DNA of 64,000 bases from an uncultured Paracoccaceae bacterium (GCA_947311485.1 CAMZLM010000007.1:1-64000), one strand, 5' to 3'; shown: positions 1-8,754, counted from the stretch's first letter. Translations and numbers: made by a program. The notes: a model not told the origin generated them from the letters alone.

Positions 1-122
1 ACGATCCTGTCTTCGTCAAACATGCTGTCCACCGCCATCAGGCGTTTTATGCCGGCCAGATTGCGGCTCAACACCAGCCCGCCCAGAATGCGGGCCTTGT
101 CGCTCAGTTCGTTGAAATCCAT
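1..122 (-). CDS. Partial hypothetical protein (N-terminus only)
   Basis: Reading leftwards from an ATG at 122, the minus strand stays open to the window edge. It gives about 40 residues starting MDFNELSDKARIL. An AGGGA ribosome-binding sequence lies about 8 nt upstream. The gene follows the DUF2332 gene by 45 bp on the same strand, so the two may be co-transcribed. I do not recognise the family from this N-terminus. The visible part is a plain soluble helical stretch without a signal peptide. Confidence 0.6.
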   Translation of the reverse strand, partial: MDFNELSDKARILGGLVLSRNLAGIKRLMAVDSMFDEDRI

Positions 123-167
123 GTGCCATCCCTTTTTGCCGGCAGTCTGGCCAAGGGGCGGGTTTTG

Positions 168-1202
168 TCAACCAAAGCCGCGCCAGTTGACCCAACGCCC
201 ATGGAAATCGGCGCGCCCCAGATCGTATTTTTCCCCGCCGGGCCAGATTTGCGCGCTCAGGCCGGCCCCTTGGCCTTTGCCGTCGGCCTCCATCCCGAGG
301 TGAACCAGCGGGGCGCTCGGGGTGGCCTGTGCGCCGGCGTGCTCCAGGGTGGCAGCGCAGGATTGCTGTACCGCTGGCGGGAAATATTGCCATGCTACCG
401 TGTGATAGACCACATGCACGGCCCCGTTGAACGGGAGGGCAAGGCGGGTTTGCAACCAGTCCTCGGCACCGGCGCGGGCGAGGGGGGCATTTTGCTGCAA
501 CGCGATGGCAATCGCAGCCTCGGTGCGGTGCAGGCGGTCGGTTTGGTCCGGCCAGATATAGGCGCGCAGGCGCAGGGCGTCCGCTGCCGGATCCAGCGGG
601 TTGATGTCGCAGCCGGCCTTGTCGATCACCTGCGGGGGGATTTGCGGGGGCAGGGGGCCGGTCCAGTCAGGGGTCAGCTGCACAGGGGAATCCGGGTTGC
701 CGAAGCTGTGGTCCCCAAGGGTCAGCCCGAAGTGGTCCCAGTTCAGGTTCAACCCCGCGCTGGCCCCGAGTTCGGAAACCACCAGTGGCAGGTTGAACAT
801 CGCCTGCAGGGACAGCATGGCAGGCATAAGCGCGGCGGCGCGGCGGACCTCGTTGGTTTGTGGCGGCGAATTCAACCATTGCTGAAGCTGTGCTTCATGG
901 GTTTGCAACGCGCTGTGAACGGCTTGCCAGAGGGTGGTATCATCCACGGTATGCGGAGGGTAGGCGGCGACCAGATCGGGGGCTTTGCCCTGCAACACCA
1001 GCGCGTGCAGCGCGCCGGTCAGGCGCAGCGGTACGGAATCCGTGCGGTTGGAGGCATCGCCGGCCCAATTCAGGATACGCGCGCCAACGGCCGTATCCGG
1101 TGCAAGGTTTTGCGCCAGTATCGTCAGTAATCTGCCGGTAAAAGGGGAGCCAAGGGCGGTGCAGGCGGTGGCCTGTTCAATGAAAAAATCGCGTACAGTC
1201 AT
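168..1202 (-). CDS. DUF2332 family protein
   Basis: 344 residues, soluble, with no signal peptide. The sequence fits the DUF2332 (COG4427) family, which is common in alphaproteobacteria and actinobacteria and has no established function. Residues 144-153 (ELGASAGLNL) resemble the glycine-rich loop of Rossmann-fold SAM-dependent methyltransferases, so a methyltransferase-like fold is an inference, not an assignment. It lies 25 bp downstream of pth on the same strand and 45 bp upstream of the partial gene at the window edge. That fits the tail of a rplY-pth gene cluster. Confidence 0.8.
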   Translation of the reverse strand: MTVRDFFIEQATACTALGSPFTGRLLTILAQNLAPDTAVGARILNWAGDASNRTDSVPLRLTGALHALVLQGKAPDLVAAYPPHTVDDTTLWQAVHSALQTHEAQLQQWLNSPPQTNEVRRAAALMPAMLSLQAMFNLPLVVSELGASAGLNLNWDHFGLTLGDHSFGNPDSPVQLTPDWTGPLPPQIPPQVIDKAGCDINPLDPAADALRLRAYIWPDQTDRLHRTEAAIAIALQQNAPLARAGAEDWLQTRLALPFNGAVHVVYHTVAWQYFPPAVQQSCAATLEHAGAQATPSAPLVHLGMEADGKGQGAGLSAQIWPGGEKYDLGRADFHGRWVNWRGFG

Positions 1203-1227
1203 ATAAATCCCTGAATAATGTCAGGAT

Positions 1228-1902
1228 CTATTTAAACTTGTCCGCCAGTTTTTGCAAAGCAGTGCGGGTATCTTCGGGTTCGGGGGCCGGTTTTGCGGGC
1301 TTTTTAGCCACTGGTTTTGTCGTCGATGAGCGCGGCGGGGCTGTGCGCAGGGCGACCGCATTCATAAAGCGCCCCGTGTCGCCGCGCGCCAGTTCATCCG
1401 CGCCGTCCGAAATGCCGCGCAGCAGATCATCGAGCCAGTCCTGATCCGCCTTGGCGAAATCATGCAGCACATAGCGCGCGACGAGTTCCTTGCGGCCCGG
1501 GTGGCCAATGCCCAGCCGCACCCGGTTGTATTCCGGTGTGATATGCTGGTGGATGGAACGCAACCCGTTGTGCCCGGCATGACCGCCACCCTTTTTTACG
1601 CGGCATTTGCCGGGGGCGAGGTCTAGTTCGTCGTGGAAAACCGTGACATCCCCGGGGGCGAGCTTGTAAAAGCGCATGGCCTCGCCCACGGATTGGCCGG
1701 ACAGGTTCATGAATGTTTCCGGTTTCAGCAGGGCAATTTTTTCGCCCCCCAGACGGCCTTCGGAAATCTGGCCCTGAAACTTGCGCCGCCACGGCGAAAA
1801 CCCGTGGTCGCCGGCGATCCGGTCCAGCACCATAAAGCCGATATTGTGGCGGTTCTGCGCGTATTTGGAGCCGGGGTTGCCAAGGCCTACAAACAGTTTC
1901 AT
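1228..1902 (-). CDS. pth: Peptidyl-tRNA hydrolase
   Basis: Releases peptides from prematurely dropped peptidyl-tRNAs in the cytoplasm so that the tRNA can be reused. The start [11 protein letters not shown] is the family signature, with the conserved Asn in GLGNPG and the catalytic-type His in QNRHNIGF at residue 19. I prefer the ATG at 1902 over the ORF-track start at 1911, because the extra MDD is not typical and a GGATG purine run precedes the inner ATG. At 224 residues it is longer than usual. The excess is a Lys/Pro/Ala-rich C-terminal tail (about residues 185-224), which I know from rhodobacterial homologues. It sits downstream of rplY with a small lipoprotein gene between, a common pairing. 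Confidence 0.95.
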   Translation of the reverse strand: MKLFVGLGNPGSKYAQNRHNIGFMVLDRIAGDHGFSPWRRKFQGQISEGRLGGEKIALLKPETFMNLSGQSVGEAMRFYKLAPGDVTVFHDELDLAPGKCRVKKGGGHAGHNGLRSIHQHITPEYNRVRLGIGHPGRKELVARYVLHDFAKADQDWLDDLLRGISDGADELARGDTGRFMNAVALRTAPPRSSTTKPVAKKPAKPAPEPEDTRTALQKLADKFK

Positions 1903-1931
1903 GTCATCCATCCGAAATTCTATTTGCGCCG

Positions 1932-2285
1932 TTATACGCCGTGAACCATCAGGGTGACCACCAGATTTTCGCGTGATTTCGGGGTATCTGCCTGAAACAG
2001 GGAAAAATCCTTTTTCAGCAGGGCCAACAGGTCGGGGCGGGTCGCGGGGGCGATGCCGGCCAGATCCAGCGCCGTTGTCAGGGCTGGGCCGGTGCCGGCC
2101 CGAATATCCCGCAAAATGTCGGGGTGGTGTGCCGAAACATGATCGGAAAGCTTTTGTCGCCGTGCATCATAGCCGGCGTTGCCAACAGCGGTTATCAGGG
2201 CGGACACGGGCAATAACACCGGATTGCCCAGATGGCCCATGTCACACCCGGCCAACGCCACAGGCAGGAGAAATAGTAACCGCAT
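1932..2285 (-). CDS. Small putative lipoprotein
   Basis: 117 residues starting [17 protein letters not shown], which is a short lipoprotein signal with lipobox LAGC (Cys at about residue 14). Export and lipidation at the inner face of the outer membrane are therefore likely. The ORF track starts 59 codons earlier at 2462, but that extension overlaps rplY and its terminator. The start at 2285 has an AAGGG ribosome-binding site about 7 nt upstream. The mature part is mixed alpha-helical and ends in [11 protein letters not shown] do not recognise a family. It lies between rplY and pth on the same strand. Confidence 0.7.
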   Translation of the reverse strand: MRLLFLLPVALAGCDMGHLGNPVLLPVSALITAVGNAGYDARRQKLSDHVSAHHPDILRDIRAGTGPALTTALDLAGIAPATRPDLLALLKKDFSLFQADTPKSRENLVVTLMVHGV

Positions 2286-2346
2286 GGATGGACCCTTTCG
2301 TTTCCTGCTATGTGGGAAACCATTGCCGGATAACAAGATCACCCAT

Positions 2347-2381
2347 AAAAAAACGCCCCGACCAAGGATCGGAGCGTTTTG
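2347..2381 (-). terminator. Rho-independent terminator after rplY
   Basis: On the minus strand AACGCTCCGATC pairs with GGTCGGGGCGTT around a CTT loop, followed by a run of seven T. It lies about 20 bp past the rplY stop codon and before the lipoprotein gene, so it separates the two transcripts at least partly. Confidence 0.85.
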
Positions 2382-2400
2382 CATTTCCAGTGCTGGAAAC

Positions 2401-3045
2401 TTATTCTTCGGTTGCGGCCTCTTCGGTTGCAACTTCTTCTGTTGTTTCTTCGTCGTCGTCATCTTCGGCCTTCAGGCTGCTTGGCGCAGAGATGTTGGCA
2501 ATCACGAAATCACGGTCGGTGATCATCGGACGTGTGCCTTCGGGCAGTTTGATCGAGGAAATGGTGACCACGTCGCCCACATCCAGATCTTCCAGATCGA
2601 TTTCGATGGACGTAGGAATGTTGCCTGCGGTCACTTTCAGTTCGATTTCCGAACGCACAACTGTCAGAACGCCACCGCGTTTCAGGCCAACGGAGGTTTC
2701 TTCGTTGGTGAAGGACACAGGGATGTACAGGTTCACACGCGAATTGCGGTGCAGGCGCATCAGGTCGATGTGGGTTGGCAGGTCTTTGACAACGTGGCGC
2801 TGAACACCGCGGCAGATGACGCGGAAGTCATCGTGGCCTTCGAGTTTCAGGTTGAACAGAGTCGACAGGAATTTCCCGGCTTTCAACTGTTTCAACAGCT
2901 CGTTGAATTTGACGTTGATTGCGACTGGCTCTTCGCCGCCACCGTATACAACACCTGGAACCATTCCGTCGCGGCGTGCTTGGCGGGCGGCCCCCTTGCC
3001 TGTCCCCGAACGCACTGTCGCGTTAATTGTTGGCATTTCGGCCAT
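2401..3045 (-). CDS. rplY: 50S ribosomal protein L25 (CTC form)
   Basis: Binds 5S rRNA in the large ribosomal subunit. The 214-residue protein has the two-domain general stress protein CTC layout: an N-terminal L25 beta-barrel (about 1-95, with [18 protein letters not shown]) and a C-terminal domain (about 100-190, with the [13 protein letters not shown] region). A very acidic tail [20 protein letters not shown] follows. A clear GGAG site lies 8 nt before the ATG. The tail is rich in Glu/Thr repeats, as seen in other Rhodobacterales L25 proteins. It is the first gene of the leftward cluster leading to pth. Confidence 0.95.
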   Translation of the reverse strand: MAEMPTINATVRSGTGKGAARQARRDGMVPGVVYGGGEEPVAINVKFNELLKQLKAGKFLSTLFNLKLEGHDDFRVICRGVQRHVVKDLPTHIDLMRLHRNSRVNLYIPVSFTNEETSVGLKRGGVLTVVRSEIELKVTAGNIPTSIEIDLEDLDVGDVVTISSIKLPEGTRPMITDRDFVIANISAPSSLKAEDDDDEETTEEVATEEAATEE

Positions 3046-3109
3046 GATAATTCTCCAATTTTACAAGAGCGGCAATCCTCCAAGGGTGTAAGTGCCGCGT
3101 GAAGTCGCT

Positions 3110-3168
3110 GCTATAGGGGGAAAACGGGCGAAAGAAAAGGGTTTTTTAACAGGTCCGGCCCCTATAGC
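3110..3168. repeat. 10-bp inverted repeat between rplY and lldD
   Basis: GCTATAGGGG at 3110-3119 and its exact complement CCCCTATAGC at 3159-3168 flank 39 bp upstream of rplY. The right arm covers the lldD stop codon. It could be an unusual lldD terminator or part of the rplY promoter region. No T-run closes the hairpin. Confidence 0.5.
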
Positions 3169-4325
3169 CACGCGCCGGCGAAATCTTTCGGGATAAGCAG
3201 GTTTTCACGGCCCATATTGCGCAATTCCCGTTCCCCGCAAAGCGCCATGGTGATGTCCAGTTCCTTGTGGATGACCTCGAGCGCGGTGGTCACGCCGGCC
3301 TTGCCCATCGCCCCCAGCCCGTAAATATAGGCGCGCCCGATCATGGTGCCTTTGGCCCCCATGGAAATCGCCTTGAGCACGTCCTGACCGGAGCGTATGC
3401 CGCTGTCCAGATGGACCTCGATGTCGTCACCGACGGCGTCCAGAATGCGCGGCAGCATCCGAATGGAGGACAGCGCCCCGTCCAGCTGCCGCCCGCCGTG
3501 GTTGGAAACGATAATCGCATCGGCACCGGTTTTTACGGCCATTTTCGCATCTTCCGGGTCCAGGATTCCCTTCAGGATCAGCGGCCCGCCCCAGCGTTCC
3601 TTGATCCAGGCCACATCATCCCATTTCAGCGACGGATCAAACTGTTCTGCCGTCCATGCGCCAAGGTTGGCCATGTCGGACACGCCTTCTACGTGGCCGA
3701 CAATATTGCCGAATACCCGCCGTTTGGTGCCCAGCATCCCCCAGGCCCAGCGTTGTTTCATCGCGATGTTGATCATGGTGGGCAGGGTCATTTTTGGCGG
3801 TGCGGTCAGGCCGTTTTTCAAATCCTTGTGCCGTTGGCCGAGGATTTGCAAATCATAGGTCAGCACCAGCGCCGAACAGCCCGCCGCCTTGGCGCGGTCA
3901 ATCAGACGGCCAATAAAATCGCGGTCTTTCATCACATAGAGCTGAAACCAGAACGGTTTGGTGGTGTGTTCGGCTACGTCCTCGATCGAACAGATCGACA
4001 TGGTGGACAGGGTGAAGGGCACGCCGAATTCCTCGGCGGCCTGCGCGGCCTTGATTTCGCCATCGGGGTGCTGCATCCCCGTTAACCCGACAGGGGCCAG
4101 CGCCACCGGCATTTTATAGTTTTTCCCGAGCAACGGCATTTCGGTGCTGCGGTTGGTCATGTCCACGGCAACCTTCTGGCGCAGGCGAATATCGGAAAAA
4201 TCGCTGACGTTGTCGCGAAAGGTCTGTTCGGACCAGGAGCCGCTCTCGCAATAGTCAAAAAACATTTTCGGGACGCGTTTTTTGTAAAGCGTGAACAGAT
4301 CGTCGATATTGGTGATGACGGGCAT
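3162..4325 (-). CDS. lldD: FMN-dependent alpha-hydroxy-acid dehydrogenase (L-lactate dehydrogenase type)
   Basis: Oxidises L-2-hydroxy acids such as lactate to 2-keto acids, passing electrons through FMN to the respiratory chain. The 387-residue protein shows the family's active-site segment SNHGGRQLDG (His276, Arg279), the phosphate-binding DSGIRSGQDVLKA at 307-318, and the substrate/FMN region around TYDLQILGQRHKD. The true start is the ATG at 4325, preceded by a near-perfect AGGAGG site. The ORF-track start at 5018 merely reads through the neighbouring aminotransferase. It follows the aminotransferase by 77 bp on the same strand, so the two may share a transcript. The exact hydroxy-acid substrate is not readable from sequence. 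Confidence 0.92.
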   Translation of the reverse strand: MPVITNIDDLFTLYKKRVPKMFFDYCESGSWSEQTFRDNVSDFSDIRLRQKVAVDMTNRSTEMPLLGKNYKMPVALAPVGLTGMQHPDGEIKAAQAAEEFGVPFTLSTMSICSIEDVAEHTTKPFWFQLYVMKDRDFIGRLIDRAKAAGCSALVLTYDLQILGQRHKDLKNGLTAPPKMTLPTMINIAMKQRWAWGMLGTKRRVFGNIVGHVEGVSDMANLGAWTAEQFDPSLKWDDVAWIKERWGGPLILKGILDPEDAKMAVKTGADAIIVSNHGGRQLDGALSSIRMLPRILDAVGDDIEVHLDSGIRSGQDVLKAISMGAKGTMIGRAYIYGLGAMGKAGVTTALEVIHKELDITMALCGERELRNMGRENLLIPKDFAGAWL

Positions 4326-4402
4326 GGGGTCCTCCTGTGTTGCGGGCAGGTTAAAACCGCCGCGCGCCTGCAGCAAGCCAAAGCAGCCGGAAATTGGTAA
4401 GA

Positions 4403-5593
4403 TCAGTTTCCCAAATTGTCGCTTTTGCACAGGGACGCCGCGAAATCCGCCAGTTTTTGCAGGCTTTCGGCGAATTTGCTGTCCTCGATGGTCATGGCCA
4501 CGCGGATATGGCCGGCGGCGGATTGGCCAAAGCTCTCGCCGGGCATTACCGCGATCAGGGCCTCGCGCAGCAGACGAAAGGCAAAGGCCTCGCCGCTCAG
4601 GCCGGTGGCGCGGATGTCGAGCATCAGATACATCGCCCCCTGAGCGGGAATCAGGCGCAGGGTGTTGCTCTTGGACAGGATCTTTTCGGCTATGGCCTTG
4701 CGGGTGCGAAAGACTTCGGCGACCTTTTGTTCCGCATCCGGCCCCAGTTTCAGGGCGTATTCTGCCGCATCTTGCAGGAAACCCGGCACGCCATAGGCGT
4801 TCACCGTGGACAGGTTGGTGATTTCCTCGATCGCGCGCGCCGGCCCGATGATCCAGCCGATACGCGATCCGGTCATGGCGTGGCTTTTGGACATGGACCC
4901 GATCACCAGCGTGCGGTCGGCCATGCCGGGCAGGGCGCGCGGAGACAGGTGTTCGCCTTGCCAGATCTGGCTGTCGTAGACCTCGTCCGAAATCAGCCAG
5001 ATGTCGTTTTTGATACATACATCGGCAATCATTTCCATGGTCTCGCGCGGATAGACAACACCCGTGGGGTTGTTGGGGCTGTTGATTAACAGGGAGCGCG
5101 CGCCTTGGGCTGTGGTTTCAAGAACAGCACGTTGCGGCAAGAAACAGTCGCTGGAACGGGTGGCAACACGGCGCAAATCGGCACCCGCTGCGCGTAAAAC
5201 CCCGGGGTAGGTTGCATAATACGGGTCGCAAATCAGGCCGATGTCCCCGGGATCCAGCACCGCCATATGCGCCGAAAACAATGCCGCCTGTCCGCCGGTG
5301 GTTACAAGAACATTGTCCATATCGGTTTTTACACCGGTAATACGTTGATAGCGCGCGGCTATTTCCGTGCGCAGTGTGCTGCTTCCGGGAACTTCTGCAT
5401 AGCCGGTGTTGCCTGAACGGGCGCTTTCATACATTTGCATCAGAATATCGGGGGCCGTGCGCGTATCATGTTCCCCGATGGTCAATTCGACCACGGGTTG
5501 GCCGGCATCAATCATGCGACGGGCCTCTAGAAAGACCTCCCAGCCATCAGAGCCACCCCCGTTAATGTTCAGCAAGCGATTTGATAGTTTCAT
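4403..5593 (-). CDS. PLP-dependent class I aminotransferase
   Basis: 396-residue fold-type I aminotransferase of the aspartate aminotransferase superfamily. Visible motifs are NSPNNPTGVVY (171-181), SDEVYD (202-207) and the PLP-binding lysine in SMSKSHAMTGSRIGW (Lys236). An Arg in the C-terminal HIRVAM region probably binds the substrate carboxylate. The start MKLSNRLL at 5593 is chosen because AGGAAA lies 7 nt upstream. The track's start adds 19 atypical residues. The next gene on the strand is the hydroxy-acid dehydrogenase, so the pair could handle a hydroxy, keto and amino acid set. That link is inference. Confidence 0.9.
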   Translation of the reverse strand: MKLSNRLLNINGGGSDGWEVFLEARRMIDAGQPVVELTIGEHDTRTAPDILMQMYESARSGNTGYAEVPGSSTLRTEIAARYQRITGVKTDMDNVLVTTGGQAALFSAHMAVLDPGDIGLICDPYYATYPGVLRAAGADLRRVATRSSDCFLPQRAVLETTAQGARSLLINSPNNPTGVVYPRETMEMIADVCIKNDIWLISDEVYDSQIWQGEHLSPRALPGMADRTLVIGSMSKSHAMTGSRIGWIIGPARAIEEITNLSTVNAYGVPGFLQDAAEYALKLGPDAEQKVAEVFRTRKAIAEKILSKSNTLRLIPAQGAMYLMLDIRATGLSGEAFAFRLLREALIAVMPGESFGQSAAGHIRVAMTIEDSKFAESLQKLADFAASLCKSDNLGN

Positions 5594-5866
5594 GAGATTT
5601 CCTGTCAAGATTACTTTGGATAGGGTGGTCAAGGCTGTGCAATTTGGCAAGTATATTTGCGAATGCCTCTATTTTGCAGTGAGGTATACTTTAGGTAGAG
5701 AAAATACGATGATATGCAACAGTAAGACTTTACGTATGCAAAACGGCATGGTAATCCTGTGATTGAATTGATACGTTTTGAATCTATTTTGATGCAGTTG
5801 ATTGTGTTGGGTGGGGGCGGCGTATGGAATTTGCAATTTAAGAATGAATAAGTAGTGGAGACTTAC
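5594..5866. other. AT-rich divergent intergenic region
   Basis: 273 bp between the leftward aminotransferase and the rightward OmpA-like gene. It is visibly richer in A and T than the genes around it and should hold both promoters. I see no convincing -35/-10 pair or operator. The only short ORF (ATG at 5710, 17 codons) has no ribosome-binding site. Confidence 0.4.
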
Positions 5867-6406
5867 ATGAAAAAAGCAACATTGAACGTCCTGAGAGGCG
5901 CAATTTTTGCTGTCGCTTTTTTGCCGGCGGCATCAGCATTTGCTGAAACCGTAGCTGTGGTGAACTTTGCAACAGCGCGTCACGATCTGAGCGCGCAGGC
6001 GCGCGCCACGTTGGCTGAATTTGTCAAGAAAAATGGCAAACAGTGCATTAATTTGACCGGGCACACCGACACACGCGGTAGCCTGTCTTACAATCAGGCG
6101 CTTTCGGAGCGTCGTGTGCGGTCTGTTGCTAATTATTTGAAGTCTCTGGATTTTAAGCATGATGTTACGGCGGCGAATGCTCTTGGCGAGACCCATTTGG
6201 CCGTTGCCAAAGAAGGCGATGTTGTTGCAAACCGCCGCGTAGAATTGCGCTCTTATAAATGTGGCGCGGCCGCGTTTCCGGCCGGCGCTGTGCCAGCCTG
6301 GCTGGCGGCGGTTCCGCTTGTTTGTCTGGCCGGGGCTTGTGACTTCTCGTCCTCTTCTTCCACGTCGACAACAACCACAACCACAACGACAACCACCAGT
6401 AACTAG
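5867..6406 (+). CDS. OmpA-like domain protein with Ser/Thr tail
   Basis: 179 residues: a signal peptide (about 1-27, ending SAFAE), a compact OmpA_C-like domain (about 28-130) with the peptidoglycan-binding motif TGHTDTRGS at 64-72 and ANRRVEL at 121-127, a short hydrophobic stretch (about 141-158, VPAWLAAVPLVCLAGAC), and a tail of five Ser followed by Thr repeats. The likely place is the periplasm or outer membrane. The ATG at 5867 has GGAG 7 nt upstream. The GTG used by the track lies within that spacing. A terminator follows, then the YjbH gene. A Ser/Thr homopolymer after a hydrophobic segment is unusual and could be a glycosylation or surface-tethering region (inference). Confidence 0.85.
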   Translation: MKKATLNVLRGAIFAVAFLPAASAFAETVAVVNFATARHDLSAQARATLAEFVKKNGKQCINLTGHTDTRGSLSYNQALSERRVRSVANYLKSLDFKHDVTAANALGETHLAVAKEGDVVANRRVELRSYKCGAAAFPAGAVPAWLAAVPLVCLAGACDFSSSSSTSTTTTTTTTTTSN

Positions 6407-6425
6407 AGTGGGGTTTAACGATTTG

Positions 6426-6455
6426 AATGCCCGGCATGGATGTGTCGGGCATTTT
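6426..6455 (+). terminator. Rho-independent terminator after the OmpA-like gene
   Basis: AATGCCCG and CGGGCATT pair around a 12-nt loop, followed by TT. It lies about 20 bp after the stop codon and separates this gene from yjbH. Confidence 0.75.
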
Positions 6456-6551
6456 GGTACCAAGCAAGCATCAGATTTGTGTGACCTATCAGGGGACGGC
6501 GCGTAACAGCTCGGTTGTTGACGTGCCAAATTTTTCAGAAAGTCGAGCGGT

Positions 6552-8639
6552 ATGAAACCCACTAAACTTCGTGTCTTTTTTTCCGCTTGCGCCTGTGTTT
6601 CGGCGCTTTTTCCGGGACAGGGTTTCGCCCAGTCCAAACCGTCGCTGAATATGTTCGGCAACCCCGGTTTGATCGATATGCCCAGTGCAGAAGCCAATCC
6701 GGATGCAGAACTGAGCCTGTCGGTTTCCCATTTCGGCAAGGCAACCCGCACCGCTCTGAGCTTTCAGATCAGCCCGCGTATTTCCGGCACGTTTCGGTAT
6801 TCACGGATCGGGAACTGGTTTATCGGAGACCAGACTTTTGACCGGAGCTTCGATGTACGCTTCTTGCTGTTGAAAGAACGGAAATATCTTCCTGCTGTGG
6901 CGCTTGGCCTGCGTGATTTTATGGGAACCGGACTGTATTCTTCGCAATATCTGGTTGCGACCAAGAACTTGGGTGACAATTTTAAAGTTACCGCAGGGCT
7001 TGGGTGGGGGCGTTTGTCCGGCACCAGCCAGTTTCAACCATTGAACTTTGGTCAGGGCGGAAAGCCCAATTACAAAGAATGGTTTCGCGGTGATATCGGC
7101 GTTTTCGGCGGGCTGGAATGGAAAACCCCGATCGACGGCTTGCGGGTAAAGATTGAATACAGCCCGGATCAATATGTCTGGGAAAACCGGATTTTTCAAA
7201 ACCGGACAGTGAAAACCTTTGATCGTAAATCATCGGTCAATTTTGGCTTCTCCTACATCACCAAACGAAATTTGCAGATTAGTGGCTATTACATGTACGG
7301 CACAGAGGTCGGCCTGTCGTTTTCCACCTCGCTCAATCCCAAACGCAAGCGGCAGTTGCTGCGGGCAACGCCGGAACAGCGCAATCTGGCCATTCGCCAG
7401 CGCCCCCAAGGGTTTACCACAGCCGCCTTTGACGGGGATTTCGACAAGCTCACCACCCAGAGCTATACCGAGCGCCTGCAAAAGGCCCTGGGCAAGAAAA
7501 CGGTGCAGGTGATCTATTCCAAATACAACGGCAATTCCGCCGAGGTGCGGATTCGCAATGCCAAGTTTGATCGCCCCGGGCAGGCCGCCGAACACACCAT
7601 GCGCGCGATGACGCAGGTTCTGCCTGACGGGATCGAGAATTTTTCCGTGGTGTTGATGGAAAATGATTTGCCGATTTCAACCGTTCACGCCAAACGCGCC
7701 GACATAGAGGCCTTGGGCCGTGGCGAGGGGGCTGCCAGCTTTGGTCAGCTGGTGGCGGTTGATGCTGGTAAAAAGGCAACCGGCGACGGGTTTTATACGC
7801 AAGGTCTGTTCCCGAAATTCACGTCTTATCTGCGGCCGTTCCTGAAACCGCATTTGTTTGATCCGGACGATCCGGTTCGCGCCGATTTCCGGATTGGCTG
7901 GAATTCCGTGTACGATATCACCCCCGGCCTGTCGATTTCATCGGAACTGTCGGCCAAGGTGGTGGGCAATCTGGACAATAACAGGCGCGGCTCCAATTCT
8001 GTGTTGCTGCATGTGCGCACCGATCTGGACAAATACCAAAGCAATGGTGCCTTTACTATTGATCGCCTGACGATTGATTACCTGACCAAGCTGTCGCCAT
8101 CGGTCTATGCCCGCGTCAGCGCCGGTATTTTTGAACAGATGTACGGGGGCGTTTCTGCCGAGGTTCTGTGGAAACCCGTCAACAGCCGCCTTGCCTTTGG
8201 GGCAGAGGTGAACTGGGTCAAGAAACGCGACTATGACCAACGGCTGAGCTTTAGGAATTTCTCGACTGTGACGGGCCATGTGTCTGCCTATTGGGACATG
8301 GGCAACAGCTATTACGGCCAAGTCGATGTGGGGCGTTATCTGGCGCATGACCTCGGGGCGACGTTTACCTTTGAGCGGCGTTTTGACAACGGTTGGCGGA
8401 TCGGGGCGTTTGCGACCTTTACCAATGTTTCTTTTGCCGATTTTGGCGAAGGGTCGTTTGACAAAGGTATCAATGTCACCATTCCGTTTTCCTGGCTTGC
8501 CGGACAACCCACACGGCGGCGGCATACTTTGGTTATCCGGTCTATTACCCGTGATGGCGGGGCGCGTGTGGATATTCCAAACCGTCTCTACGGGATTGTT
8601 TCGGATGCGGGACGCAAACAGATCGTTAATTCCTGGTAA
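6552..8639 (+). CDS. YjbH-family exopolysaccharide outer-membrane protein
   Basis: 695 residues with a signal peptide (cleavage likely after GQGFA, about residue 26). The mature start NMFGNPGLIDMPSAEANPDAELSLSV is characteristic of YjbH (PF06082), the outer-membrane component of the yjbEFGH exopolysaccharide locus of E. coli. The long aromatic-rich, beta-strand-like mature part fits a large outer-membrane barrel, with a central soluble insert (about 270-410). Normally yjbE, yjbF and yjbG neighbours accompany it. Here none is present, only the OmpA-like gene upstream, so the role in polysaccharide export rests on family membership. A weak GAGCGG precedes the ATG. Confidence 0.85.
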   Translation: MKPTKLRVFFSACACVSALFPGQGFAQSKPSLNMFGNPGLIDMPSAEANPDAELSLSVSHFGKATRTALSFQISPRISGTFRYSRIGNWFIGDQTFDRSFDVRFLLLKERKYLPAVALGLRDFMGTGLYSSQYLVATKNLGDNFKVTAGLGWGRLSGTSQFQPLNFGQGGKPNYKEWFRGDIGVFGGLEWKTPIDGLRVKIEYSPDQYVWENRIFQNRTVKTFDRKSSVNFGFSYITKRNLQISGYYMYGTEVGLSFSTSLNPKRKRQLLRATPEQRNLAIRQRPQGFTTAAFDGDFDKLTTQSYTERLQKALGKKTVQVIYSKYNGNSAEVRIRNAKFDRPGQAAEHTMRAMTQVLPDGIENFSVVLMENDLPISTVHAKRADIEALGRGEGAASFGQLVAVDAGKKATGDGFYTQGLFPKFTSYLRPFLKPHLFDPDDPVRADFRIGWNSVYDITPGLSISSELSAKVVGNLDNNRRGSNSVLLHVRTDLDKYQSNGAFTIDRLTIDYLTKLSPSVYARVSAGIFEQMYGGVSAEVLWKPVNSRLAFGAEVNWVKKRDYDQRLSFRNFSTVTGHVSAYWDMGNSYYGQVDVGRYLAHDLGATFTFERRFDNGWRIGAFATFTNVSFADFGEGSFDKGINVTIPFSWLAGQPTRRRHTLVIRSITRDGGARVDIPNRLYGIVSDAGRKQIVNSW

Positions 8640-8684
8640 CCCGGTAACGCGCTTGTAAAAACCCGCTTGTGTTAAGGGGGAAAA

Positions 8685-8747
8685 GTGCGTTACATCAACG
8701 GCATGAAAACCTGCACCATCATTTGCTGCATTTGTATTCCCTGCTAA
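8685..8747 (+). CDS. Putative cysteine-rich leader peptide of cysS
   Basis: A 20-codon ORF starts at GTG 8685, 4 nt after a strong AAGGGGG ribosome-binding site, and ends at TAA 8745-8747. Its last eleven residues are CTIICCICIPC, with five cysteines (four TGC, one TGT). An in-frame ATG at 8703 would give a 14-residue form but has no good ribosome-binding site. The ORF lies 80 bp before the cysteinyl-tRNA synthetase gene and is followed by inverted repeats. This is the arrangement of a ribosome-mediated attenuator that senses charged tRNA-Cys. Function is inferred. It is too short for the ORF track. Confidence 0.6.
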   Translation: MRYINGMKTCTIICCICIPC

Positions 8748-8754
8748 CATCGCT

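Noticed and set aside
3162-5018. 618-residue fused form of the lactate-dehydrogenase-type protein
   Set aside because: The first 231 residues are an antisense-frame reading of the aminotransferase gene. The real start has an AGGAGG site at 4325.
5406-5762. 118-residue plus-strand ORF across the aminotransferase start
   Set aside because: It lies mostly antisense to the aminotransferase, has no ribosome-binding site and reads as low-quality sequence.
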